Part shown: in pieces, positions 25,820 to 34,867 of the stretch
How the letters are laid out: every line of letters starts with the position of its first letter
Numbering within the stretch: the stretch's first letter is position 1
Source of the DNA: DATBDN01 sp963715995
Lineage (GTDB): Bacteria; Actinomycetota; Thermoleophilia; Solirubrobacterales; Thermoleophilaceae
NCBI GenBank assembly: GCA_963715995.1
Contig: OY970283.1
Span: 1,178,001 to 1,242,000, forward strand
Length of the DNA: 64,000 bases
Direction of reading: 5' to 3'
The notes under the pieces: generated by a model
What the model was told of the DNA's origin: nothing
The model's database searches: none
The model's input: only the letters and a program-made list of their open reading frames with translations
Program-made: the position numbers and the translations under genes

Positions 25820-27217
25820 TCAGCCGATCGAGCCGATCATCTCGAGCTGTATGAGTCGGTTGAGCTCTACCGCGTACTCCATCGGCAGTTCCTTCGTGAC
25901 CGGCTCGATGAAGCCGTTCACGATCATTGCCGCGGCCTCCTCCTCCGACAACCCGCGGCTGCGCAGGTAGAAGAGCTGCTCGTCGGAGATCTTGCCGACG
26001 ACCGCCTCGTGGGCGACCGTCACGTGCGGGTTCTGGATCTGGATGTCGGGCCACGTGTCCGAGCGCGAGTACGGATCCATCATCAGGCCGTCGCACTGCA
26101 CGCGCGCCTTCGAGCCCTGCGAGTTGTGGCCCATCCGGACCAGCCCGCGGTAGCCCATGACGCCGCCGTCCTTGGAGATCGACTTGGCGAGGATGTTCGA
26201 GGTCGTCTCGGGTGCCAGGTGCATGACCTTGGCGCCGGTGTCCTTCCAGACGCCGCCCGAGGCGACGCCGACGTTCAAGTGGTCGGCACGCGCGCGGGCG
26301 CCCAGCAGGAACGAGCCGGGGTAGAGCATCACGTACTTGGCGCCCATCGAGCCGCCGACCCATTCGACGGTGCCCTCCTCCTCGACCACGGCGCGCTTGG
26401 TGTTGAGGTTGTAGACGTCCTTCGACCAGTTCTGGACCGTCGTGTAGCGCGCCTTCGCGCCCTTCTTCACGAAGATCTCGACCACTGCCGAGTGCATCGA
26501 GTTGACGCTGTAGGTCTGCGCCGTGCAGCCCTCGATGTAGTTCACGTCCGAGCCCTCGTCGGCGATGATCAGCGTGTGCTCGAAGGTGCCCTCGTTGGCG
26601 CCCTCCATGCGGAAGTAGGCCTGAAGCGGCAGGTCCATCTTCACGCCCGGCGGGATGTAGACGAACGAGCCGCCCGACCAGATCGCGCCGTGCAGCGCCG
26701 AGAACTTGTTGTCCTGCGGCGGCACGCACTTGTTCATGAAGTACTGCTCGACCAGGTCCGAGTACTCCGTGACCGCTGTGTCCATCGAGCAGAAGAGGAT
26801 GCCCTGCTTCGCGTACTCCTCCTTGAGCCCCTCGTACACGGGCTCCTGGCGCCAGACGCCCACGACACCGGCAAGGTGCTCGCGCTCGGCCTGCGGGATG
26901 CCCAGGGCCTCGTAGGTGTCCTTCATGTCCTTCGGCACGTCGTCCCAGCTCTGGAAGCGGCCGGTGGTCGGCGGCGAGTAGAGGACGAGCTCGTCCAGGT
27001 TCAGGCCGGAGAGGTCGACGCCCCAGGTGGGAATCGGCTTGCGCAGGAAGATCTCGAGCGACTTGAGGCGCTTGTCGGCCATCCACTGCGGCTCGCCCTT
27101 GATCCGGGAGAGCTCCTGGACGACCTCGCGCGAGATGCCGCGCTTGGCGACGAGCTGACCCTGCTCGTCTTCCTTGATCGCGCTGTTCGGAATGCGTGTC
27201 TTGTCAGTGGCAGCCAT
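25820..27217 (-). CDS. sufB: Fe-S cluster assembly scaffold SufB
   Basis: A 465-residue scaffold subunit of the SufBC2D complex that assembles Fe-S clusters. Full-length family features are present: REPVYEGLKEEYAKQGILF-type region, NKFSALHGAIWSGGSFVYIP, EGANEGTFEHTLIIADEGS, VNYIEGCTAQTY, NWSKDVYNLNTKRA, and the C-terminal HEAVVGKISDEQLFYLRSRG. A purine-rich AGGAAA lies 5 nt before the ATG. It is separated from sufC, sufD, sufS and sufU by more than 4 kb and carries its own upstream region shared with the divergent SDR gene. Confidence 0.97.
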   Translation of the reverse strand: MAATDKTRIPNSAIKEDEQGQLVAKRGISREVVQELSRIKGEPQWMADKRLKSLEIFLRKPIPTWGVDLSGLNLDELVLYSPPTTGRFQSWDDVPKDMKDTYEALGIPQAEREHLAGVVGVWRQEPVYEGLKEEYAKQGILFCSMDTAVTEYSDLVEQYFMNKCVPPQDNKFSALHGAIWSGGSFVYIPPGVKMDLPLQAYFRMEGANEGTFEHTLIIADEGSDVNYIEGCTAQTYSVNSMHSAVVEIFVKKGAKARYTTVQNWSKDVYNLNTKRAVVEEEGTVEWVGGSMGAKYVMLYPGSFLLGARARADHLNVGVASGGVWKDTGAKVMHLAPETTSNILAKSISKDGGVMGYRGLVRMGHNSQGSKARVQCDGLMMDPYSRSDTWPDIQIQNPHVTVAHEAVVGKISDEQLFYLRSRGLSEEEAAAMIVNGFIEPVTKELPMEYAVELNRLIQLEMIGSIG

Positions 27218-27288
27218 TGATTTCCTAGGTCCGGGGTCGGGTTTCCAAGGATAGCGAGACAGGAGGTCTGCCTAGACTGCCGCCGCTC

Positions 27289-28362
27289 ATGCTCTTTGTC
27301 ACAGGATTTCCAGGTTTCATCGGCAAAACGCTGGTGCGCGAGCTGCTCGCGGACAGCAGGGCAACCAGGATCGCGTGTCTGGTCGAGCCGCGCATGAAGG
27401 ATGCCGCGGTGAAGGCCGCCGGAGAGCTGCCCGGCGGCGAGCGAATCGAGGTCCTGGCGGGCGACATCAGCGACCGCCGGCTGGGCCTGGGCGCGGACGA
27501 CTACGAGCGGCTCACGGCCGAGGTCACGGCGGTCTTCCACCTGGCCGCGATCTACAACCTGGCCGTCCCGCTCGAGCTGGCCCAGCGCGTGAACGTGGAC
27601 GGCACAGGCAACATCGTCGAGTTCTGCACCCGCTGCGAGAAGCTCGAGCGCCACAACTATGTCTCGACCGCCTACGTCGCCGGCACCCGCAGAGGCGTGG
27701 TCTACGAGCACGAGCTGGTCATGGGCCAGTGGTTCAAGAACCACTACGAGTCGACCAAGTTCCAGGCCGAGGTCTGGGTGCGCGAGTCGATGGACAAGGT
27801 CCCAACCGCTGTCTACCGCCCGGCGATCGTCGTGGGGGACTCCGCCAGCGGGCTCACGCAGAAGTTCGACGGCCCCTACTTCATGCTGCGCGCCATCGGG
27901 GTGAGCATGAAGCGCGGCTGGCCGATCGCGAAGTACGGCAAGTCGGCCGCGCCCTTCAACGTGGTGCCGGTGGACTTCGTGGTGAATGGGCTGATGGCGG
28001 GGTCAAAGGACGATCAGGCGATTGGTCAGACCTTCCACCTGGTCGACCCGGAGCCGATCAGCGCGGGCGACGTCTTCGAGCTGCTGAGCGAGCTGTACGC
28101 GAACAAGAAGCCCGCCTACACCATGCCCGCCAAGCCGGTGGCGCTGGCGCTGAAGGCGAAGGCCATGCAGCGGCTGTTCGAGGGCATCCCGTCGGAGTCG
28201 ATCGAGTACCTGAACCACCCCGTCCGCTACGACGCCCGCCGCGCGAGTGACCTGATGGAGCGCGCCGGGCTGCGGCTGCCGCGCTTCCCCGAGTACGCCG
28301 AGACGATGGTCAAGTTCTTCCGCGAGCACCAGGACGACCCGGCCTTCGCGCCGGCGCTCTGA
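27289..28362 (+). CDS. Extended SDR / NAD-binding domain 4 reductase-like protein
   Basis: A 357-residue extended short-chain dehydrogenase. The Rossmann glycine motif is TGFPGFIGKTL at residues 5-15, FHLAAIYNLAV lies near 85, the catalytic Y-x3-K is YESTK near 160, and YRPAIVVGDS follows. It resembles the NAD-binding_4 group (fatty acyl-CoA reductase and NRPS reductase domains). With a WS/DGAT in the window, a role in lipid or fatty-alcohol metabolism is possible, but the substrate is not evident. A TAGACT box lies 10 nt before the ATG. yqgE follows after 6 bp. Confidence 0.82.
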   Translation: MLFVTGFPGFIGKTLVRELLADSRATRIACLVEPRMKDAAVKAAGELPGGERIEVLAGDISDRRLGLGADDYERLTAEVTAVFHLAAIYNLAVPLELAQRVNVDGTGNIVEFCTRCEKLERHNYVSTAYVAGTRRGVVYEHELVMGQWFKNHYESTKFQAEVWVRESMDKVPTAVYRPAIVVGDSASGLTQKFDGPYFMLRAIGVSMKRGWPIAKYGKSAAPFNVVPVDFVVNGLMAGSKDDQAIGQTFHLVDPEPISAGDVFELLSELYANKKPAYTMPAKPVALALKAKAMQRLFEGIPSESIEYLNHPVRYDARRASDLMERAGLRLPRFPEYAETMVKFFREHQDDPAFAPAL

Positions 28363-28368
28363 GGCGCT

Positions 28369-28908
28369 GTGGCGGACTCGCTGCGTGGCTCGCTGCTGAT
28401 CGCAACGCCCGCGCTGCGGGACCCGAACTTCCACCGGACCGTCGTGCTGATCGCCGAGCACGGCGAGGAGGGTGCGATGGGCGTGATCCTCAACCGGCCG
28501 AGCGGCATGACCGTGGCCGACGCCGCCCCCGACCTCGAGGACCTCGTCGGCCCGGAGGCGCCGATCTTCGCCGGCGGCCCGGTGCAGCCGAGCTCCGGCG
28601 TGGTCATAGCCGAGGTGGTGGAGGCCGACGAGCCGATCGTCGGCGACCTCGTGCTCGTGCCGGGGCTGGGCGAGCTGGCCGACGTCATCGACAGCACCGA
28701 CCGGATCCGCGTCTTCGCCGGCTACGCCGGCTGGGGCCCCGACCAGCTCGAGGATGAGATCGCCCGCGACGACTGGTTCACCGAGCCCGCGCGTCCGGCG
28801 GACGTCTTCTGGGACGACCCCGACTCGCTGTGGACGGCCGTGCTGGAGCGAAAGGGAGGCCAGTTCGCCCTGGTGGCACGGATGCCGGACGATCCGTCTC
28901 AGAACTAG
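28369..28908 (+). CDS. YqgE/AlgH family (UPF0301) protein
   Basis: A 179-residue UPF0301 protein with LRGSLLIATPALRDPNFHRT, the diagnostic GAMGVILNRPSG, FAGGPVQP, and FAGYAGWGPDQLEDEIARDDW. The molecular function of the family is unsettled. GTG 28369 sits 6 bp after the SDR stop, so the pair is co-transcribed. An 8-bp inverted repeat (28905-28912 with 28935-28942) spans the gap to the convergent response regulator and may serve as a weak bidirectional terminator. Confidence 0.93.
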   Translation: MADSLRGSLLIATPALRDPNFHRTVVLIAEHGEEGAMGVILNRPSGMTVADAAPDLEDLVGPEAPIFAGGPVQPSSGVVIAEVVEADEPIVGDLVLVPGLGELADVIDSTDRIRVFAGYAGWGPDQLEDEIARDDWFTEPARPADVFWDDPDSLWTAVLERKGGQFALVARMPDDPSQN

Positions 28909-28938
28909 CGGCGTTCCGGCCCGGCCTGGACCCAGCCG

Positions 28939-30030
28939 CTAGCGCCGCTCAGCCGCCAGCAGCACCGGCTCGGGCGGCGCGTCGGCAATCGGGTCGAGCA
29001 GCGCTCCCTGGTCGAGCGTTTCGAACGCTGCGACCACCGCGGGATCGAAGTGGCTTCCGCCGAGCGACACGATCTCCTCGACCGCGCGATCCAGCGGCCA
29101 AGCCTGCTTGTAGGGCCGCTCGTGAGCGAGCGCATCGAAGACGTCGGCCAGCGCGACGATGCGCCCCGCCAGCGGGATCTCGTCGCCCGAGAGGCCGGCC
29201 GGATAGCCGGCGCCGTCCCAGCGCTCGTGATGGGTTTCCGCGATCGTCTCGGCCGTCCGCAGGAGGTCGAACTCGCTGCCGCTCAGGAGCCCCGCGCCGA
29301 TCGAGGTGTGCATCTTCATCAGCCCGAACTCCTCGCCGGTGAGCGGGGCCGTCTTCAGGAGGATCGCGTCCGGGACGCCGATCTTGCCGATGTCGTGCAG
29401 CGGGGCGGCGCGCAAAAGAACCTCGACGTCCTTCGCGTCCATCCCCATCGCCTCGGCAAGGAGCGCGACCGTGCGCCCGACGCGCTGCGCGTGCTGCTGC
29501 GTGTTGTCGTCGCGATATTCCGCCGCCAGCGCCAGTCGCTCGAGCAGCTCGAGCCGGGCGCGCTCGAGGTCGGCGGTCCGTTCGCTGACGCGCGCTTCGA
29601 GCTGCTGGTTCTGGCCGAGCATCTCGCATTCGAGCCGGCGGGTCTCGAGCAGGTTGGCAATGCGCAGGCGCACCTCGATCGGGTCGAGCGGCTTGCTCAG
29701 GAAGTCGCTCGCGCCGCATTCGAGCGCGCGCTGGCGCGTGTCGGCTGTCACGTCCGCGGTCAGGACGAGCACCTGCATTCGCGGCGACAGCTGCATCTGC
29801 GGTGCGAGGACATCCATCAGCTCGAAGCCATCCGGCTTCGGCATCTGAAGGTCGAGCAGGACGAGATCGGGCTGGAGGGTGGCGCAGAGGTTCGGCACCT
29901 GGTGCGACTCGGTGGTCGCGGTGACCTTGTCGTAGCCCCAGTTCTCGAGCATGCGCTCGACCAGGATCACGTTCGCGGGCTGGTCGTCGACGACGAGGAT
30001 CTTGGCCCAGGTTGCGTCGGGACGGGTCAT
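28939..30030 (-). CDS. Response regulator with HD-GYP phosphodiesterase domain (RpfG-like)
   Basis: A 363-residue regulator. The receiver domain spans about residues 10-130, with ILVVDDQPANVILVERML, phospho-acceptor Asp in LVLLDLQMP, and Lys in FLSKPLDPIE. A coiled coil follows, then an HD-GYP domain from about 165 to 345 with HDIGKIGVPDAILLK, MHTSIGA, and HHERWDGAGYPAGLSGDEIP. HD-GYP proteins of this type hydrolyse cyclic di-GMP, and all key residues are present. The ATG overlaps the stop of the hybrid kinase upstream, making this its likely phosphorylation target. Confidence 0.93.
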   Translation of the reverse strand: MTRPDATWAKILVVDDQPANVILVERMLENWGYDKVTATTESHQVPNLCATLQPDLVLLDLQMPKPDGFELMDVLAPQMQLSPRMQVLVLTADVTADTRQRALECGASDFLSKPLDPIEVRLRIANLLETRRLECEMLGQNQQLEARVSERTADLERARLELLERLALAAEYRDDNTQQHAQRVGRTVALLAEAMGMDAKDVEVLLRAAPLHDIGKIGVPDAILLKTAPLTGEEFGLMKMHTSIGAGLLSGSEFDLLRTAETIAETHHERWDGAGYPAGLSGDEIPLAGRIVALADVFDALAHERPYKQAWPLDRAVEEIVSLGGSHFDPAVVAAFETLDQGALLDPIADAPPEPVLLAAERR

Positions 30031-31931
30031 GGCGATGGCACCTCCGCGTGTGCCGGCAGCAGCGCAGCCGGCGAGTCGAGAACCTCCCAAACTGCTCCGA
30101 GCACCACGTTCAGCGTGAGCGGCTTGGTCAGGTAGCGCGCTGCGCCGAGCCTGGTCATGCGCACCCGCTGCTCCTCGGTTGCGTCCGCGCTCACCGCGAT
30201 CACCGGGATGCCGCGCGTCTGCTCGTCGGCGCGCAGCCGCTTGAGGACGTCGGGGCCGTCGAGGTCCGGCAGGTGCACGTCGAGCAGGATCACGTCCGGT
30301 TGATGCTGGCGTGCGAGCTCGATGCCGAGCTTGCCGTGCATCGTCGTCATGAGCTCGAGCCGTGGCTCCTCGTTGAAGAGCTGTGCCATCAGGCGCACGT
30401 TCGCGGCGTCGTCCTCGATGTAAAGAACGTTGCCATGTGCGACACCCTGGCCGTTGGGGGCGGGCCCGACGGCGGCTGGCTCGAGCCGCGACGGCAGCTC
30501 CTCGGGCACCGCGGCCTCGAGGGGCGCCTCTGCCAGGGGAAGCTCGACATGGAACGTCGATCCGATCCAGGGCTGGCTCTCCACGCCCATCGTGCCGCTC
30601 ATCGCCTCGGTCAGGCGCAGCGCCAGCACCAGCCCGAGGCCGGTGCCCTCGACGCCGCTTGCCTCTGCGCCCAGGCGCTCGAACGGGATGAAGAGCTTGG
30701 ACAGGTGCTCCTGGGGGATGCCGAGGCCGGTGTCGGTGACCAGGATCTGCCCGCGGTTCTCGACGCGCTTGATCCGGACGCTCACCGAGCCGCCGTCGCG
30801 GTTGTACTTGACCGCATTGGCGAGCAGGTTGAGCAGCACCTGCTTCAGGCGCTGCTGGTCGGCGGCGAGCCAGATGTCCTCGGAGTGCTTCACGTCCGCG
30901 CTCAGGTCGATCCCGCGCTGAGCGGCCAGCGGGCTGACGAGCTCGATCGCCTCGCGGACGATCGTGCGCGCCTGCACGGGCTCGATCGCCGGGCTCATCG
31001 AGCCGGCCTCGATGCGGGAGATCTCGAGGACCTCGTTGATCAGGTCGAGCAGGTGCTTGCCGCCCGAGACGATGTGGGCGACGTTGTCGCGCTGGCGTGC
31101 GTCGAGCTCGTCGAGCTCCAGCAGCTGTGCGAAGCCGAGGATCGCGTTCAGCGGCGTGCGCAGCTCGTGGCTCATGCGCGAGAGGAACTCGCTCTTGGCG
31201 TGGTTGGCGCGGGTGGCTTCCTCACGCGAGGCCGCCAGCTCCGAGTGCTGGAGGTCGAGCGCCTGGCGGGTGGCCTCCAGCGAGACGGCCATCGAGTTGA
31301 GGGACCCGGCCAGCTCCTTCAGATCCGGCATGCCGGTCTCCGAGACGCGCGTGGAGAGGTCGCCCTTGCCGAGCCGCCGTGCGGCGGCGGCGATACGGCG
31401 CACGGGAACCGTGACGCCCTGGAGCAGCTCGACACCGAAGATGACGATCGACAGGACCGAGCCGATCAGCCCGATCAGCCCGAGGATGAGCGCGCGCGTG
31501 AGCGCGTCGCCGAGGTCCGACGAGCGCCGCGCGGAGTCCGCCTGCTGGAGCTCGATCGCGCTGCTGAGCGACTGCAGGAGCGGCCTGCGGCCCACGTCGG
31601 GATCGTCGGTGTAGGCGGTCACCCGCGCGCGCAGGTCGGCGGCCGAGTTCTGGCCGATCGGTGAGTTCTGGGCCGCTTCGGCGGCCTGCGTGGCCGTGCC
31701 GGCCGCGGCGGCCACGGCGGCCGGATCCGCCGTCGAGGCGGCGGTCACCTGGGTGCGCGCCATAGTGGCTGTGTTGACCACCACGCTGCCCGAGCGTCCC
31801 GCACGGTCGGCACGCCGCGCCTCGCTGGTCGCAGCGATGAGTGAGACGAACACCACGACCACGAACGCAGCGAGCAGCGCGGCACCGAGGCCGATTCGAA
31901 GTGAGAGTGTGGCTTTGCGTCGGGAAAGCAT
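30027..31931 (-). CDS. Hybrid sensor histidine kinase
   Basis: A 634-residue membrane kinase. A first membrane helix lies at about residues 10-35, then an Ala/Thr-rich extracytoplasmic sensor (about 36-165), a second helix (about 168-190) and a HAMP linker (VTVPVRRIAAAARRLGKGD). The HisKA phosphorylation helix reads FLSRMSHELRTPLNAI. The ATPase domain carries NLLANAVKYNRDGG, DTGLGIP and GTGLGLVLA. A C-terminal receiver domain with DVILLDVHLPDLDG completes it, so it is a phosphorelay kinase. It is coupled to the HD-GYP regulator by ATGA and lies 69 bp after sufU on the same strand, so read-through from the suf operon is possible. Confidence 0.93.
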   Translation of the reverse strand: MLSRRKATLSLRIGLGAALLAAFVVVVFVSLIAATSEARRADRAGRSGSVVVNTATMARTQVTAASTADPAAVAAAAGTATQAAEAAQNSPIGQNSAADLRARVTAYTDDPDVGRRPLLQSLSSAIELQQADSARRSSDLGDALTRALILGLIGLIGSVLSIVIFGVELLQGVTVPVRRIAAAARRLGKGDLSTRVSETGMPDLKELAGSLNSMAVSLEATRQALDLQHSELAASREEATRANHAKSEFLSRMSHELRTPLNAILGFAQLLELDELDARQRDNVAHIVSGGKHLLDLINEVLEISRIEAGSMSPAIEPVQARTIVREAIELVSPLAAQRGIDLSADVKHSEDIWLAADQQRLKQVLLNLLANAVKYNRDGGSVSVRIKRVENRGQILVTDTGLGIPQEHLSKLFIPFERLGAEASGVEGTGLGLVLALRLTEAMSGTMGVESQPWIGSTFHVELPLAEAPLEAAVPEELPSRLEPAAVGPAPNGQGVAHGNVLYIEDDAANVRLMAQLFNEEPRLELMTTMHGKLGIELARQHQPDVILLDVHLPDLDGPDVLKRLRADEQTRGIPVIAVSADATEEQRVRMTRLGAARYLTKPLTLNVVLGAVWEVLDSPAALLPAHAEVPSP

Positions 31932-32000
31932 GCGCGCGGTCGGGGCGTAGCCCCTGTCCGTTATCGGCAGGAATGCCGCCCGACTGCACCTACGAGAGGA

Positions 32001-32390
32001 CTATTCGCTCTCGGGCCAGCTCGGGTCGCCCGTGACGGCGCCGCGCAGGACCTTCAGGTTCAGCAGCGCGCACTTGCGGCGCGTGGCCGAGATCGTGATC
32101 CCCATCTGCTCGAGCATCCAGTCGGCATCCAGCTTCGCCGCTTCGTCGACCGGCATCCCAATCAGCTCCTCGGACGCGATCGAGGCCGCCGCCTGCGAGA
32201 TCGCGCAGCCCTGCCCGTGCCATTTCAGGTCGGCGATCTTGCCGTCCTCGACGCGGATCTGGAGCTCCATCTCGTCCCCGCAGAGCGGGTTGCGATCGTG
32301 GAAGTCGAGATCGTGCTCGGGCAGCTCGCCGAAGTTCCTCGGCTGCTTGTAGTGCTCGAGGATGTAGTCCCGGTAGAGCTCGTCGCTCAC
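32001..32390 (-). CDS. sufU: Zinc-dependent sulfurtransferase SufU
   Basis: A 129-residue SufU/IscU-fold protein that takes sulfur from SufS. The three conserved cysteines are in NPLCGDEMELQ, WHGQGCAISQAAASI and RRKCALLNLKVL, and the SufU-type insertion between the second and third (GMPVDEAAKLDADWML) is present, so SufU is preferred over IscU. The ATG overlaps the sufS stop (ATGA). Confidence 0.95.
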   Translation of the reverse strand: MSDELYRDYILEHYKQPRNFGELPEHDLDFHDRNPLCGDEMELQIRVEDGKIADLKWHGQGCAISQAAASIASEELIGMPVDEAAKLDADWMLEQMGITISATRRKCALLNLKVLRGAVTGDPSWPESE

Positions 32391-33604
32391 AGCTGAAAGA
32401 CCTTACGGGCGCTGTGCAGCGCGTCCACCAGGCGATCCACGTCGTCGCGGCCGTTGTAGACGTGGAAGCTGGCCCGTGCCGTCGCGGGCACGCCGAGGCG
32501 GCGCATCAGCGGCTGCGCGCAGTGGTGGCCGGCGCGGATGCAGACGTTCTCGCGGCCGAGCAGCTCGGCCAGGTCGTGGGGGTGAAGGCCCTCGACCGTG
32601 AACGAGACAGCCCCGCCACGCTTGTCGAGCTCGCTCGGGCCGTAGATCCTGAGGCCGGGCACCTCGGGCAGCCGCTCGAGCGCGTAGGCCGTGAGCTCGG
32701 CCTCGTGCGCGCGCACGGCGTCCATGCCGATCGCGCTCAGGTAGGCGAGCGCCGCGTCGAGGCCGACGGCCTCGGCGATGTTCGAGGTGCCGGCCTCGTA
32801 TTTCCACGGCAGCTCGTTCCAGGTCGACTCCTGCTCGCCGACCATCGAGATCATGTGGCCGCCGCCGATGAACGGGCGCATCGACTCGAGCAGCTCGCGC
32901 CGGCCGTGCAGCACGCCGATGCCCGTCGGCCCGAGCGCCTTGTGGCCGGTCCAGGCGTAGAAGTCACAGCCGATCTCGCCCACGTTCACGGGCATCTGGG
33001 GCACGGCCTGCGAGCCGTCGATCAGCGACAGCGCCCCGGCGGCGCGGGCGCGCGCGGCGATCTCCGCGACCGGGTTGATCGTGCCGAGCACGTTCGAGAC
33101 GTGCACCGCGGCCACGAGCCGGATCGTGCCGCGCGCCAGCTCCTCGTCGAGCTCGTCCAGCGACAGCGTGCCGTCGTCCTGCACGTGCAGGTAGCGCAGG
33201 GTCGCGCCGGTGTCGTGCGCGGCCAGCTGCCACGGGACGATGTTCGAGTGGTGCTCCATCTCGGTGACGAGGATCTCGTCGCCCGGCTTCAGCTCGTGGC
33301 GTGCCCAGGCGTATGCCACGAGGTTGATCGCGGCCGACGCATTGGCGGTGAAGATCGTGGTCGGGGTCTCCCAGCCGGCGAACTCCGCCACGCGCTCGCG
33401 CGCGCCCTCGTAGGCCTCGGTGGCCTTCACCGCCAGCTCGTAGACCGAGCGGTGGATGTTGGCGTTCGAGTGGCGGTAGTAGTCGGAGATCGCCTCGATG
33501 ACGGCTTCGGGCTTCTGCGACGTGGCCGCAGAGTCGAGGTAGGTGATGTCACCGCCCAGGATCGGGAAGTCCGCGCGCACGTCGATCGAGGTGGTGGTGG
33601 CCAT
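32387..33604 (-). CDS. sufS: Cysteine desulfurase SufS
   Basis: A 405-residue PLP enzyme releasing sulfur from cysteine as persulfide for Fe-S assembly. Features include YLDSAATSQKPEAVIEAI, the EMEHHSNIVPW segment, the PLP lysine in WTGHKALGPTGIGVL, and the active-site cysteine in RAGHHCAQPLMRRLG, which places it in the class II (SufS) group. It lies 3 bp after sufD and overlaps sufU. Confidence 0.97.
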   Translation of the reverse strand: MATTTSIDVRADFPILGGDITYLDSAATSQKPEAVIEAISDYYRHSNANIHRSVYELAVKATEAYEGARERVAEFAGWETPTTIFTANASAAINLVAYAWARHELKPGDEILVTEMEHHSNIVPWQLAAHDTGATLRYLHVQDDGTLSLDELDEELARGTIRLVAAVHVSNVLGTINPVAEIAARARAAGALSLIDGSQAVPQMPVNVGEIGCDFYAWTGHKALGPTGIGVLHGRRELLESMRPFIGGGHMISMVGEQESTWNELPWKYEAGTSNIAEAVGLDAALAYLSAIGMDAVRAHEAELTAYALERLPEVPGLRIYGPSELDKRGGAVSFTVEGLHPHDLAELLGRENVCIRAGHHCAQPLMRRLGVPATARASFHVYNGRDDVDRLVDALHSARKVFQL

Positions 33605-33607
33605 GGC

Positions 33608-34867
33608 CTAGCGCTGCGCGACGTATTCGCGCACGTCCTCCTCGGCCTCGGCGATCTTCTGCGCGATGCGCTCGCGCACCATCTCCTCGAGCGCCGGGTC
33701 GTGCAGGCGCTGGATGACCTGCTCGAAGTAGCCCTCGACCAGGATCCGCACCGCTTCGGGCCGCGGGATGCCGCGGCTCATCATGTAGAAGACCTGCTCC
33801 TCGTCGATCTCGCCGACGGTGCCGCCGTGCGATGCCTTGACGTTGTCGGTCTCCACGATCAGCGACGGGATCGCGTCGCCCTTCGCCCGCGGCGAGAGCA
33901 GCATCGAGTGCGTCTGGAGGTAGGTGTCGGTGTCCTGGGCGTCCTTGACGATGTGGATGAGGCCCTCGTACGACGCGCGCGACTCACCGGTCAGCGCGCC
34001 CTTCCAGACGGTGTCGCCGGTCGTGCGCCCTGCTTCGTGCAGGTCCGTCGTGAACAGGTCGAGGTGCTCGTCGCCCTGCGTGATGTAGAGGCCCGTGTGG
34101 CGCATGTCGGAGCCCTGCTCGGCGGTGACGATGTCGAGCGTCTGCTTGGTCAGGTGGCCGCCCAGGTGGATCGGCACCCACGAGCAGTGCGCATCGCGGG
34201 CGATCTCGATCCGGCGCGTGGAGATGTCGTAGACCTCGCCCGCGCCCCAGTCCTGGAAGTGGGCGACGCGCACGTTCGACGCCGGCCGGCAGAAGAGCTC
34301 GAACGAGCCGGCGTGCAGGGCCTGGCCCTCGAAGTCGGGCGCAAGGAAGTACTCGCGGATCTCGCACTCGGCCAGCTCGTCGACGATCGCGAGCGTCTGC
34401 GCGTACTGCGCCGTGCCCGGCTCGTCGATCTGCCAGATGATCTGGATCGGCTTGTCGATCTTCTCGCCGCGCGGCACGTGCAGGAAGACCCCGCCGGTCC
34501 AGAACGCGCCGCTGGCGGCCGGGAACTTGCCCTCGTCCGAGCGCACGCGCTTGCCCCACCACTGCTCGACCAGCTCGGGGTGCGACTCGGCCGCCTCCTC
34601 GAGCGAGCAGAGCGTGATGCGCGGGTCGTTCACCTCGGTGTAGACGATCGACGCTCCGCGCTGCACGATCACCGCGGCAAGCTCGTCGCCCGCGACGATC
34701 TCGGGGCGCTCGGACACGGCGTCGTAGTGCTTCGGCTCGAGCTCGTCCAGGCGCAGGTGGCGCAGGGTCGTCGTCCAGAAGCCGGAGCGGCGCCAGGTCG
34801 GCATCGGCTCGCGCTCGTAGACCTCGAGTGCCGCCGCACGGCGGTCCAACACCAGCTCAGACGGCAT
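33608..34867 (-). CDS. sufD: Fe-S assembly protein SufD
   Basis: A 419-residue SufB/D-family protein. The N-terminus reads PMPTWRRSGFWTTTL, the middle carries FWTGGVFLHVPRGEKIDKPI, and the C-terminus has VKASHGGTVGEIDEEQVFYMMSRGIPRPEAVRILVEG, the SufD signature. It pairs with SufB around a SufC dimer. Its start overlaps the sufC end by 11 bp. Confidence 0.96.
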   Translation of the reverse strand: MPSELVLDRRAAALEVYEREPMPTWRRSGFWTTTLRHLRLDELEPKHYDAVSERPEIVAGDELAAVIVQRGASIVYTEVNDPRITLCSLEEAAESHPELVEQWWGKRVRSDEGKFPAASGAFWTGGVFLHVPRGEKIDKPIQIIWQIDEPGTAQYAQTLAIVDELAECEIREYFLAPDFEGQALHAGSFELFCRPASNVRVAHFQDWGAGEVYDISTRRIEIARDAHCSWVPIHLGGHLTKQTLDIVTAEQGSDMRHTGLYITQGDEHLDLFTTDLHEAGRTTGDTVWKGALTGESRASYEGLIHIVKDAQDTDTYLQTHSMLLSPRAKGDAIPSLIVETDNVKASHGGTVGEIDEEQVFYMMSRGIPRPEAVRILVEGYFEQVIQRLHDPALEEMVRERIAQKIAEAEEDVREYVAQR